64,000 nt of DNA from Eutreptiella sp. 'Long Island Sound 2002'. Taxonomy: Eukaryota > Euglenozoa > Euglenophyceae > Eutreptiales > Eutreptiaceae. The position numbers and the translations under genes are program-made. Shown in pieces: positions 22,250-33,350 of the stretch. Every line of letters begins with the position of its first letter. Positions within the stretch are counted from its first letter, which is position 1. Where the stretch lies: positions 124,751,708-124,815,707 of the forward strand of contig OZ038381.1 of assembly GCA_964036045.1 (NCBI GenBank), written 5' to 3'. A model generated the notes under the pieces. That model did no database searches and had not been told where the DNA came from. It saw nothing but the letters and a program-made list of their open reading frames with translations.

Positions 22250-22312
22250 CTGCTGTCACGGTTGCCCCGCATTGCATCGCAGGGCAGGACGGGTAGCCCC
22301 CCGTGACAGCAG
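22250..22312 (-). other. 63-nt hairpin in the LINE leader
   Basis: A perfect 12-bp inverted repeat, CTGCTGTCACGG at 22250-22261 and CCGTGACAGCAG at 22301-22312, encloses a 39-nt loop that has its own short GCCC/GGGC stem. Copy 3 keeps the structure near 42075-42137 with one terminal mismatch. Copy 1 lacks the whole region through a deletion. A structured RNA in the leader or a protein-binding palindrome are both possible. Confidence 0.65.
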
Positions 22313-22374
22313 ATCCCTGGCCGAAGGCCATGACTTTGCAGTTTTTTTTCAATGACTATGATGAAGTGACCGAT

Positions 22375-22640
22375 TCCCAGACGCTTCACAGTTTGTACCC
22401 CTGATTGAACCCAGATTGATGTTCTTAGGGTACTCCAGATGGATCCCAAGTACGAATCCCCGATCATATCCCAGGTGGAATACCAGTATGATCCCAAGAT
22501 ACCACCCTGATTGTACCCCACCTTTTTGATCTTCTGATCCCCATGTAAGTACCCCAGTTAGAACCCCAGGTTGAATACCCCATTGACCACCTGATATTCC
22601 CATGATGGAACCCCAGGGAGATGAACTCCTGCTTAGTGGA
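22375..22640 (-). repeat. Degenerate G-rich leader repeat
   Basis: On the element strand a core of the form TGGGGTnnnAnCT or GGGATnnnA recurs roughly every 12-20 bp. It sits close to the 5' end, where promoter-proximal repeats occur in some LINEs. It is also present in copy 3 (about 42200-42465) and partly in copy 1 (about 12790-12900). Confidence 0.5.
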
Positions 22641-22906
22641 TTCTCCTCTGAGCCCCCCCGGCAAGGAGGCGTCCGACTGACTCCTAGTCTCCCTCCGACG
22701 TCGTATTCTGTCGAAACTTGAAAAGGAGAAGAAACCGTAATGGATGGTATCCTACCTACTTGAGAGAGGAGCAGGAGCCCCTATTATTGTAACTGTACCT
22801 GAACCCTTTCCCTGACTACTACTTCTGTCTAGCCTGATGTCGTTGATTGTTGAAATTTCCTACCTTTACCCTGTGAGGCATCGAAGATGTGGAACCGGTT
22901 AAGGAC

Positions 22907-23048
22907 TACATACATACATACATACATACATACATACATACATACATACATACATACATACATACATACATACATACATACATACATACATACATACATA
23001 CATACATACATACATACATACATACATACATACATACCTACCTACCTA
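22907..23048. repeat. (CATA)n microsatellite ending in (CCTA)n
   Basis: CATA units to about 23035, then three CCTA units, then unit B. It marks the 5' boundary of LINE copy 2. Confidence 0.97.
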
Positions 23049-24070
23049 TAGCGGAGTCCCCCCCGGCGAATCCGAGGTTCTTCCTCGAAGGGGCCCACGA
23101 GCCCAGGGGACGCCACCGGGTTTTTTCGGCCAAGCCGACGGAGCTCCCACCGGCGACCCCCCCCCCCCCCCACGAGGGAGGGAGCACACAACAACCGCTA
23201 GCCCCCCCCCCCCCCCCCCTCAGCCCCCCGAAAAAAGGGACTCCGGCGCGGAGGGTTGGGGATATAGTCCCATGCCGCGCGGCCATGAATCGACATGGCC
23301 CTACACCGGGCGATACACGCCCTCCCCCCCCCCTCGCTCAAGAGGGGCCCCCGTCGTCCCCCGGGCAGGGAGCAACCCCCCCCCCCCCCCCCTCAAGGAA
23401 CGGCCGCCCTCGGGAGCCCTCGCCCAGCCCCCGGGGGCCTCTCGGGGTTCGCCCCCGAGCCCGCCCGGCCCTTCCACGCCCCCCCTCACCAGCCGCAGCC
23501 CAAGGGCCCGCCCGGTCTTCCCCGCGCCGGCCCACAACCACCAGGGACCCAGGCCCCGGGTGCCCAGCCCCGCCCGCGCCCCGGGTATCCATCCGGAGGG
23601 GCCCGTCCCGGTCCGGTTCGGCCGCGAGGGGACGGCGTGGCGCTCCCCCCCGCCTCAACCAGGATTCGCCCCCGTGGATGATGCTCGGCGGGATTCGTCC
23701 CCGCCAAGAGGGGTGCGGGCCCCACCGCTGACCGCGGCCCCCCCGACACCTCGAGCGCCCCGGGATCCCCGGCCGACTTTGGCCAGCCCCGGCCGCTCCT
23801 CCGCCCGGTCGGCCGCACGGTGACGCTCTGCGGCTGAGCTCACCGCACCCCCGTCCCCCTCGCGCGCGCACCCACCCACCAGCCCACAGCCCCCCCCCCC
23901 CCACCCGCACGGGGGGGGCCGAAGGCCCCTGGGTGGGGCCCCCAGAACCCCTGCAGCTACGCCTCCCGACTGGAGGGTGGTGGGGCCCGCCGGTGCGCGG
24001 TACGAGCCCCCGCCACCCTCCATCCACCTGCCGCGACCCCCTGACCCCCCCCCTGTCCCCCACCCCGGCT

Positions 24071-24114
24071 GGGGCGGCGCGGCTCGCGCGTGCGGTTCGA
24101 GCCCGCGCCGCCCC
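24071..24114. other. 44-bp foldback present in B, absent in B-prime
   Basis: Perfect 12-bp arms, GGGGCGGCGCGG at 24071-24082 and CCGCGCCGCCCC at 24103-24114, around a 20-nt loop containing GGTTCGAGCC. It is identical at 43919-43962. In B-prime (about 39001 and 60207) the sequence reads straight through without 39 bp of it. Confidence 0.8.
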
Positions 24115-24270
24115 TTGTTGCATTATACGGGCAGTGCGGGCCGCCAGGAGAGCGGAGGGGCCCCGCACTGCCCCGAGCGCCCCCCCCCACGACAGCTGGC
24201 GCTAAAGGCCAACCAGCGCCTGGCGGGCTGTTGTGCAGGGGGGGCGAGGCGACCGGGCGCTTCGTGCCCG

Positions 24271-24322
24271 CCCCCAACGGGGGTCTGTACCCACCAGACC
24301 GGGCACAGACACCCGTTGGGGG
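24271..24322. other. 22-bp-stem hairpin conserved in all B and B-prime copies
   Basis: The left arm, CCCCCAACGGGGGTCTGTAC plus CC, pairs at 20 of 22 positions with the right arm at 24301-24322 around an 8-nt loop. Equivalents lie at 39167-39218, 44119-44170 and 60370-60421. The right arm is the same in all four, while the left arm and loop vary. Confidence 0.75.
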
Positions 24323-24879
24323 GTAGCCAAACCACCACCCAACACAGCACCACGGCCACAGGAGGAAGGGAATAGCCCCGGGCAACGGCCTCCCCGAGGC
24401 CGAGGGAAGGTGCTGACCGCCAGGCTCATCCTGGCCCCCGATTTCCTCTTCATTGTCATCCCCCTTGGCCGTCCCGGCCCACAGTCCCCGCGGCGGGTAA
24501 GTTCGTGGTGTAGAACCCTAAGAATTTCGGTGACGGAAACGCAGGTCGTGGTTTCGCACCCGGCCGACGTGGGGGCCTCCGCCCCCACGGGACCCCAGGG
24601 CACCCCGGCCATCCGAGCCGGGGATAACCCGCCGCCAGCGCCCCGGCCCCCATCCCCAGGCTTTCCGGCCTCAGTTCCCCTGCGTCTTCCTCGCCACATC
24701 CTCGTAGTGAACGGCTAGGTAGCAGGCCACAACCCCACACCACCCCACGGCACGCCCCCCATGCGCCCCAGGCCGCCCCCGGCCTCCCACCAGGGGCCCA
24801 ACTCTGGACCTTGTCAGTCGAGCAGGGCCCCACACCCCCCGCCGCCCTCACGCCACCCCTTCCCCTACCCTACACGACA

Positions 24880-27800
24880 GCCCCACGCCGCTGCGCCCCT
24901 GCGCAGCCCCACACTGCTGCGCCCCTGCGTGGCCCCGCGCTGCTGCGCCCTTGCACAGCCCCATGCTGCCGCGCCCATGCGCGGCCCCACGCTGCGCCCC
25001 TTCGCATCACCACGCTGCTGCACCCCTGCGCAGCCCCACGCTGCAGCACCCCCGCGCGGCCCCGCGCTGCTGCGCCCATGCACAGCCCTCGCTGCTGCCC
25101 ATGCGCGACCCCACGCCACTGCGCCCGCGCGCAGCCCACACTGCTGCGCCCCTGCGCAGCCCCACGCTGCTGCGCACCTGCACTGCCCCCCACTGCCGCG
25201 CCTCTGCGCAGCCCCACGCTGCCGCGCCCCTGCGCAGCCCCACGCTGCGCCCCTACGCAGCGACATACATCACCTTTGCGCAGCCCCACGCTGCTGCGCC
25301 CCTGCGCAGCTCCGCGCCGCGCCCATACGCGGCCCCATGATGCGCCCCTGCGCAGCCTCCGACCACTGCGCCGCCCCACGCTGCGCCCCTGCGAAGCCCC
25401 GCACTGCGCCCCTGTACAGCCAAACGCTGCGCCCCAGCGCACCCCCATGCCGCTGCGCCCCTACACAACCCCCCCACCACTGCGCCGCCCCACACAGCTG
25501 CTCTGCGCATCCCCACGCTGCTGCACCCCCGCGCAGCCCCACGCTGCTGCGCCCCTGCGCGGCCCCACGCTGCCTCCCTGCACAGCCCCCCTCTGCTGCG
25601 CCCCTACGCAGCACCACGCTGCTGCGCCCGTGCGCAGCCCCACGCTGCACTCCAGCGCAGCCCCACGCTGCTACGCCCCCGCACACTCCCACGCTGCTGC
25701 GCCCCTGCACAGCCCCACGCTGCTGCGCCCCTGCACAGCCCCGACTGCCGCGCCCCTGCGCAGCCCCACGCTACTGCGCCCCTGCGCAGCCCCACGCTGC
25801 TGCGCCCCTGCCGACTCCACGCTGTTGCACCCCTGCACAACCCCGCGCTACGCCCCTGCGCAGCCCCGCGCTTCGCCCCTGCGCGGCCCCACGCTGCGCC
25901 CCTGCGCAACCCCGCGCTGCGCCCCTGCGCAGCCCCGCACTGCTACGCCCCTGCGCCGCCCCAAACCATTGCGCCCCTACGCAGCCCCACGCTGCGCCCT
26001 TGCGCAGCCCCACGCTGCGGCCCCCCTGCACAGCCCCATGCCGCGCCCCGGCGCAGCCCCACGCTGCGCCCCTACGCTGCCCCACGCTGCGCCCATACGC
26101 GGCCCCACGCTGCACTCCTGCGCGGCCCCACGCTGCGCCGCTGCCCAGCCCCGCACTGCGCCCCTGCACAGCCCCACGCTGCTGCTCCCCTGCGCGGCCC
26201 CACGCTGCTGCGCCCCTACGCAGCCCCGCGCTTCGCATCTGCGCAGCCCCACGCTGTGCCCCTGCGCAGCCCCGCACTACTACGCCCCTGCGCCGCCCCA
26301 AACCGTTGCGCCCCTACGCAGCCCCACGCTGCGCCCTTGCGCAGCCCCACGCTGCGGCGCCCCTGCACGGCCCCATGCCGCGCCCCGGCGTAGCCCCACG
26401 ATGCTACGCCCCTGCGCAGCTCCACGCTGCTGCGCCCCTGCGCGGCCCCGCGCCGCGCCCCTACACGGCCCCATGCCGCGCCCATAGGCGGCCCGACGCT
26501 GCACTCCTGCGCGGCCCCACGCGTCGCCCCTGCCCAGCCCCGCGCTGCGCCCCTGCACAGCCCCACGCTGCTACTCCCCTGCGCGGCCCCACGCTGCTGC
26601 GCCCCTGCGCGGCCCCGCGCTTCGCATCTGCGCAGCCCCCCGCGCCCCCGCGCAGCCCCACGCTGCGCACCTACGCAGCCCCACGCTGCACCCATACGCG
26701 GCCCCACGATGCACTCCTGCGCGGCCCCACGCTCCGCCCCTGCCCAGCCCCGCGCTGCGCCCCTGCACAGCCCCCCGCTGCTGCTCCCCTGCGCGGCCCC
26801 ACGCCGCTGCGCCCCTGCGCAGCCCCGCGCTTCGCATCTGCGCAGCCCCAAGCTGTGCCCCTGCGCACCCCCGCACTGCTACGCCCTTGCGCCGCCCCAA
26901 ACCGTTGCGCCCCTACGCAGCCCCACGCTGCGCCCTTGCGCAGCCCCACGCTGCGGCGCCCCTGCACGGCCCCATGCCGCGCCCCGGCGCAGCCCCACGC
27001 TGCTACGCCCCTGCGCAGCCCCACGCTGCGGCGCCCCTGCACGGCCCCATGCCGCGCCCCGGCGCAGCCCCACGCTGCTACGCCCCTGCGCAGCCCCACG
27101 CTGCGGCGCCCCTGCACGGCCCCATGCCGCGCCCCGGCGCAGCCCCACGCTGCTACCCCCCTGCGCGGCCCCACGCTGCGCCCCTGCCCAGCCCCGCGCT
27201 GCGCCCCTGCACAGCCCCACGCTGCTGCTCCCCTGCGCGGCCCCACGCTACTGCGCCCCTCCGCAGCCCCGCGCTTCGCATCTGCGCAGCCCCAAGCTGT
27301 GCCCCTGCGCAGCCCCGCACTGCTACGCTCCTGCGCCGCCCCAAACCGTTGCGCCCCGACGCAGCCCCACGCTGCGCCCCTGCGCAGCCCCACGCTGCGG
27401 CGCCCCTGCACGGCCCCATGCCGCGCCCCGGCGCAGCCCCACGCTGCTACGCCCCTGCGCAGCCCCACGCTGCGCCCCTACGCAGCCCCACGCTGCGCCC
27501 ATACGCGGCCCCACGATGCACTCTTGCGCGGCCCCACGCTGCGCCCCTGCCCAGCCCCGCGCTGCGCCCCTGCAGAGCCCCACGCTGCTGCTCCCCTGCG
27601 CGGCCCCACGCTGCTGCGCCCCTGCGCAGCCCCGCGCTTCGCATCTGCGCAACCCCAAGCTGTGCCCCTGCGCACCCCCGCACTGCTACGCCCCTGCGCC
27701 GCCCCAAACCGTTGTGCCCCTACGCAGCCCCACGCTGCGCCCTTGCGCAGCCCCACGCTGCGGCGCCCCTACACGGCCCCATGCCGCGCCCCGGCGCAGC

Positions 27801-30800
27801 CCCACGCTGCTACGCCCCTGCGCAGCCCCACGCTGCGCCCCTACGCAGCCCCACGCTGTGCCCATACGCGGCCCAACGCTACACTCCTGCACGGCCCCAT
27901 GCCGCGCCCCGGCGCAGCCCCACGCTGCTACGCCCCTGCGCAGCCCCACGCTGCGCCCCTACGCAGCCCCACGCTGCGCCCATACGCGGCCCCACGCTGC
28001 ACTCATGCGCGGCCCCACGCTGCGCCCCTGCCCAGCCCCGCGCTGCACCCTTGCACAGCCCCGCACTGCTACCTCCCTGCGCCGTCCCAAACGGTTGCGC
28101 CCCTACGCAGCCCCACGCTGCGCCCTTGCGCAGCCCCACGCTGCGGCGCCCCTGCACGGCCCCATGCCGCGCCCCGACGCAGCCCCACGCTGCTACGCCC
28201 CTGCGCAGCCCCACGCTGCGCCCCTACGCAGCCCCACCCTGCGCCCATACACGGCCCCACGCTGCACTCCTGCGCGGCCCCACGCTGCGCCCCTGCCCAG
28301 CCCCGCGCTGCGCCCCTGCACAGCCCCACGCTGCTGCTCCCCTGCGCGGCCCCACGCTACTGCGCCCCTGCGCAGCCCCGCGCTTCGCATCTGTGCAGCC
28401 CGACGCTATGCCCCCGCGCACCGCACTGCGCCCCTGCGCAGCCCCGCACTGCTACGCCCCTGCGCCGCACCATGCTGCGCCCCTACGCAGCCCCACGCTG
28501 CGCCCCTGCGCGGCCCCACGCTGCTGCGCCCCTTCACGGCCCCATACCAAGCCCCGGCGCAGCCCCACGCTGCTGCGCCCCTGCGCGGCCCCGCGCCGCG
28601 CCCCTGCACGGCCCCATGCCGCGCCCATACGCGGCCCCACGCTGCACTCCTACGCGGCCCCACGCGGCGCCCCTGCCCAGCCCCGCGCTGCGCCCCTGCA
28701 CAGCCCCACGTTGCTGCTCCCCCGCGCGGCCCCACGCTGCGGCGCCCCTGCGCAGCCCCGCGCTTCGCATCTGCGCAGCGCCACGCTGCGCCCCCGCGCA
28801 GCCCCGCACTGCTGCGCCCCTGCGCCGCACCATGCTGCGCCCCTACGCAGCCCCACGCTGCGCCCCTGCACGGCCCCTTACCACGCCCAGGCGCAGCGCC
28901 ACGCTGCTGCGCCCCTGCGCAGCCCCACACTGCGCCCTTGCGCAGCCCCACGCTGCGCCCCTGCACGGCCCCTTGCCGCGCCCCCGCGCAGCCCCGCGCT
29001 GCGCCCCTGCGCAGCCCAACGCTGCTGCGCCCCTACGCAGCCCCCCACTTCGCCCCATTTGCGGCCCCACACTGCGCTCCCGCACAGCCTCGCGCTGCTA
29101 CGCCCCTGCGCCCCTGCGCGGCCCCGCGCCGCGCCCCTTCACGGCCCCATGCCACGCCCATACGCGGCCCCACGCTGCACTCCTGCGCGGCCCCACGCTG
29201 CTGCACCCCTGCGTAGCTCCGCGCTGCTGCGCCCCTACGCAGCACCACGCTGCTGCGCCCCTGGGTAGCCCCATGCTGTACTCCAGCGCAGCCCCGCGCT
29301 GCTACTCCACTGCGCGGCCCCAGGTTGCTGCGCCCACGCTGCTACGCCCCTGCACAGCCCCACTCTGCTGCGCCCCTGCACAGCCCTGCCTGCCGCGCCC
29401 CTGCGCGGCCCCACGCTGTTGCGCCCCCGCGCAACCCCGCGCTGCTCCCTTCCGCAGCCCCGCGCTTCGCCCCTGCGCGGCCCCACGCTGCGCCCCTGCG
29501 CAACCCCGCACTGCATCCCTGCGCAGCCCCGCACTGCTACGCCCCTGACCGCCCCAAACCACTGGGCCCCTACGCAGCCCCACGCTGCGGCGCCCCTGCA
29601 CGGCCCCATGCCGCGCCCCGGCGCAGCCCCACGCTGCTACGCCCCTGCGCAGCTCCACCCTGCTGCGCCCCTGCGCGGCCCCGCGCCGCGCCCCTGCACG
29701 GCCCCATGCCGCGCCCATACGCGGCCCCACGCTGCACTCCTGCGCGGCCCCACGATGCGCCCCCTGCCCAGCCCCGCGCTGCGCCCCTGCACAGCCCCAC
29801 GCTGCTGCGCCCCTGCGCGGCCCCACGCTGCTGCGCCACTGCGCGGCCCCGAGCTTCGCATCTGCGCAGCCCCACGCTGCGCCCCCGCGCAGCCCCGCAC
29901 TGCGCCCCTGCGCAGCCCCGCACTGCTGAGCCCCTGCGCTGCACCACGCTGCGCCCCTGCGCAGCCCCACGCTGCTGCGCCCCTGCGCAGCCCCACGCTG
30001 CTGCGCCGGTGCGCAGCCCCGCGCCGCGCCCCAACACGGCCCCTTGCCGCGCCCCCGCGCAGCCCCGCGCTGCGCCCCTGCGCAGCCCAACGTTGCTGCG
30101 CCCCTACGCAGCCCCCCGCTGCGCCGCATTCACGGCCCCGTGCTGCGCCCCGGCGCAGCCTCGCGCTGCTACAGCCCTGTGCAGCCCCACGCTGCGCCCC
30201 CGCGCAGCCCCACGCTGTGCCCCTTCACGGCCCCACGCCACGCCCATACGCGGCCCCACGCTGCACTCGTGCGCGGCCCCACGCTGCGCCCTGGCCCAGC
30301 CCCGCGCTGCGCCCTTGCGCAGCCCCACACTGCTGCTCCCCTGCGCGGCCCCACGCTGCTGCGCCCCTGCGCAGCCTCGCGCTGCGCCCCTGCGCAACCC
30401 CACACTGCTGCGCCCCGGCGCGGCCCCACACTGCTGCGCCCCTGCGCCGCACCACGCTGCGCCCCTACGCAGCCCCACGCTGCGCCCCTACGCAGCCCCG
30501 CGCTGCGCCCCTGCGCAACCCCACGCTGCGCCCCTGCGCAGCCCCACACTGCTGCGCCCCGGCGCCGCCCCACACTGCTGCGCCCCTGCGCCGCCCCAAA
30601 CCATTGGGCCCCTACGCAGCCCCACGCTGCGCTCCTACGCAGCCCCACGCTGCGGCGCCCCTGCACGGCCCCATGCCGCGCCCCGGCGCAGCCCCACGAT
30701 GCTACGCCCCTGCGCAGCTCCACGCTGCTGCGCCCCTGCGCGGCCCCGCGCCGCGCCCCTACACGGTCCCATGCCGCGCCCATACGCGGCCCCACGCTGC

Positions 30801-32774
30801 ACTCCTGCGCGGCCCCAGGCGTCGCCCCTGCCCAACCCCGCGCTGCGCCCCTGCACAGCCCCACGCTGCTACTCCCCTGCGCGGCCCCACGCTGCTGCGC
30901 CCCTGCGCGGCCCCGCGCTTCGCATCTGCGCAGCCCCCCGCGCCCCCGCGCAGCCCCGCACTGCGCCCCTGCGCAGCCCCCCACTGCTGCGCCCCTGCGC
31001 CGCACCACGCTGCGCCCCTGCGCAGCCCCACGTTGCTACGCCCCTGCGCAGACCCAGGCTGCTGCGCCCCTGCGCAACCCCACGCTGCGCCCCTTCACGG
31101 CCCCACGCCACGCCCATACGCGGCCCCACGCTGCACTCCTGCGCGGCCCCGGGCTGCGCCCCAGCCCAGCCCCGCGCTGCCCCGCGCTGCTGCTCCCATG
31201 CGCGGCGCCACGCTGCTGCACCCCTGGGCACCCCCGTGCTGCGCCCCTGCGCAACCCCGCACTGCTGCGCCCCGGCGCCGCCCCACACTGCTGCGCCCCT
31301 GCGCCGCACCACGCTGCGCCCCTACGCAGCCCCACGCTGCGCCCCTACGCAGTCCCACGCTGCGCCCCTACGCAGCCCCACGCTGCGCCCCTGCGCAACC
31401 CCACACTACTGCGCCCCTGCGGAACCCCACACTGCTGCGCCCCTGCGCCGCACCACGCTGCGCCCCTGCGCAGCCCCACGCTGCGCCCCTTATCAGCCCC
31501 ACGCTGCGCCCCTGCGCAGCCCCACGCTGCTGCGCCCCTTCACGGCCCCATGCCGCGCCCATGCGCGGCACCGCCCTATGCCCCTGCGCAGCCCCACACT
31601 GCTGCGCCCCTGCGCCGCCCCACGCTGCGCCCCTGCGCAGCCCTACACTGCTGCGCCCCTTCACGGCCCCATGCCGCGCCCCGGCGCAGCCCCACGCTGC
31701 TGCGCCCCTGCGCAGCCCCACGCTGCGCCCCTGCGCAACCCCACGCTGCTGCGCCCCTGCGCAACCCCGCGCCGCGCCCTCGCGCAGCCCCACGCTACGC
31801 CCCTTCACGGCCCCACGCCACGCCCATGCGCGGCCCCCGGCTGCACTCCTGCGCGGCCCCACGCTGCGCCCCGGCCCAGCCCCGCCCAGCCCCGCGCTGC
31901 TGCTCCCATGCGCGGCGCCACGCTGCTGCGCCCCTGCGCAGCCCCACGCTACCGCGCCCCTGCGCAGCCCCACACTGCGCCCCTGCGCAGCCCCACACTG
32001 CTGCGCCCCTGCGCAGCCCCACGTTGCGCCCCTACTCAGCCCCGCGCTGCACCCCTGCGCAGCCCAGCGCTGCTCCGCCCCTGCGCAACCCCACGCTGCG
32101 CCCCTGCGCGGCCCCATGCCGCGCCCATGCGCGGCCCCACGCTGCACTCCTGCGCGGCCCCACGCTGCGCCCCTGCCCAGCCCCACGCTGCGCGCCTGCC
32201 CAGCCCCACACTACTGCGCCCTTGCGAAGCCCCACGTTACGCCCCTGCTCAGCCCCGCACTGCGCCCCTGCGCAGCCCCACGATGCGCCCGTGCTCAGCC
32301 CCGCGCTGCTACGCTCCTGCGCCGCCCCACGCTGCGCCCCTGCGCAGCCCCACGCTACTGCGCCCCTGCACGGCCCCATGCCGCGCCCATGCGCGGCCCC
32401 GCGCCGCGCCCCTGCGCCGCCCAACGCTGCGCCCCTGCGCAGCCCCGTGCTGCGCCCCTGCGCAGCCCCACGCTGCTGCGCCCCTGCGCTGCCCCACACT
32501 GCTGCGCCCCTGCACCGCACCAAGCTGCGCCCCTGCGCGGCCCCACACTGCTGCGCCCCTACGCCGCCCCACACGGCTGCGCCCTTGCACCGCACCACGC
32601 TGCGCCCCTGCGCAGCCCCTACGCAGCCCCACGCTGCGCCCCTGCGCAGCCCCGCACTACGCCCCTGCGCAGCCCCTACGCAGCCCCACGCTGCGCCCCT
32701 GCGCGGCCCCACGGTGCTACGCCCCTGCGCGACCCCATGCCGTGCCCCGGCGCAGCCCCACGCTGCGCCCTTGC
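24880..32774. repeat. GC-rich minisatellite array A1, 23/26-bp unit
   Basis: About 7.9 kb of a unit that reads CGCAGCCCCACGCTGC, then an optional TGC, then GCCCCTG, giving 23- or 26-bp periods. Variants include CGCGGCCCC, GCACGGCCCCATGCCGC and CGCCGCCCC. Higher-order periods are visible: an exact 75-bp unit three times from 26951, and units of about 330-440 bp marked by CCAAACCGTTG (near 26300, 26899, 27341, 27710 and 28087). Every frame of the unit lacks stops, so frames of up to 1595 codons (24761-29548) arise on the plus strand and many Gly/Arg/Ala-rich ones on the minus strand. The minus strand carries regularly spaced GGGG runs. Confidence 0.95.
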
Positions 32775-33350
32775 CGCTCGTCCCGCAGCCCACAGAGGGG
32801 CCCCCATCGGGTGTGCCTGCGCCCTTGCACACGCGCCCCCCGCAGCCTGGCCTGCGCAGCGCGCGTGCCCCCGGCGCGCCCGCCAACCCCATGGAGTGGG
32901 GCTCTCAGGGCCGCCGCCGGCCACCGGCCTGTCCGCCCGCGCCGCCCCGCGGCCGCCACGGGCCCCGCACCCGCATGGGGCCGCTTCCACCTCGGCCGCC
33001 CGCTGCTACCCACGCGCCCGGCCCCGGCCTCGGCCCCCAAGCCACGCTTCCAGCTGGCCGCTGGTCCCGCGGCCCACAGTGGGGCCCGCATCGGGCGCGC
33101 TGACGCCCTTGCACACGCACCCTCCACGGCCAGGCCTGCGCGGCGCGCGTGCCCCTGGCGCGCCCGCCGACCCCATGGAGTGGGGCTCTCAGGGCCACCG
33201 CCGGCAGCCGGCCGGTCCGCCCACACCGCCCCGCGACGGCCACGGGCCCCGCACCCGCATGGCACCGCCTCCGCCTCGGCCGCCCGCCGCTACCCACGCG
33301 CCCGGCCCAGGCCTGGACCCCCCGGCCGGCCGTGCCGCGCGGCCTCCCGC
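32775..33350. repeat. 284-bp tandem duplication at the end of array A1
   Basis: Non-minisatellite GC-rich sequence in two tandem copies. The landmark ATGGAGTGGGGCTCTCAGGG is at 32891 and again at 33175. It occurs in the same place after array A2. Some long minisatellite frames run through it, giving an Ala/Pro/Arg-rich ending without a recognised domain. Confidence 0.85.

Larger units (their letters stand above)
13381..22906 (-). mobile_element. LINE retrotransposon copy 2, full length, ORF2 core intact
   Basis: Colinear with copy 1. The 5' end is at the (CATA)n array starting about 22907 and the 3' (TCAAA)n tail at 13407-13381 abuts the array shared with copy 1. It keeps the full leader, including the hairpin at 22250-22312. 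ORF1 is broken by two nonsense changes and two frameshifts. The endonuclease-RT-RNase H frame is open for 1148 codons. Copies 1 and 2 differ by scattered substitutions and have private stops, so they decayed independently or derive from separate insertions. Confidence 0.94.
20976..22906 (-). other. LINE copy 2 leader (5' untranslated region), full length
   Basis: About 1.9 kb from the CATA boundary to the ORF1 ATG. It contains a G-rich degenerate repeat near the 5' end (22375-22640) and a strong hairpin (22250-22312). No ORF in it is convincingly conserved in all three copies. The same leader is present at 40800-42731. Confidence 0.7.
23049..24716. repeat. GC-rich unit B, copy 1
   Basis: A block of about 1.7 kb found four times in the window in two forms (B here and at 42887; B-prime at 37717 and 59109). 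It begins TAGCGGAGTCCCCCCC after the microsatellite and ends near AACGGCTAGGTAGCAGG before the minisatellite. It contains several C-runs of 9-19 bases, a 44-bp foldback at 24071-24114 and a conserved hairpin at 24271-24322. Pro/Arg/Gly-rich frames of up to 280 codons occur on both strands, but frame lengths and stops change between copies, so I do not call a gene. Its function is unknown; part of a satellite composite is likeliest. Confidence 0.8.

Noticed and set aside
23272-23823. Proline-rich ORFs in unit B as a host gene
   Set aside because: Frame lengths and stops change between the four copies because C-runs vary, and residue content simply follows composition.
24071-24114. tRNA T-arm-like GGTTCGAGCC with paired flanks
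   Set aside because: The segment is fully explained by a 12-bp foldback. There is no D-arm, anticodon arm or space for them, and B-prime lacks it.
24880-32774. CRISPR-like repeat-spacer structure
   Set aside because: The repeats are contiguous and degenerate without unique spacers, in a eukaryotic context with no cas genes.
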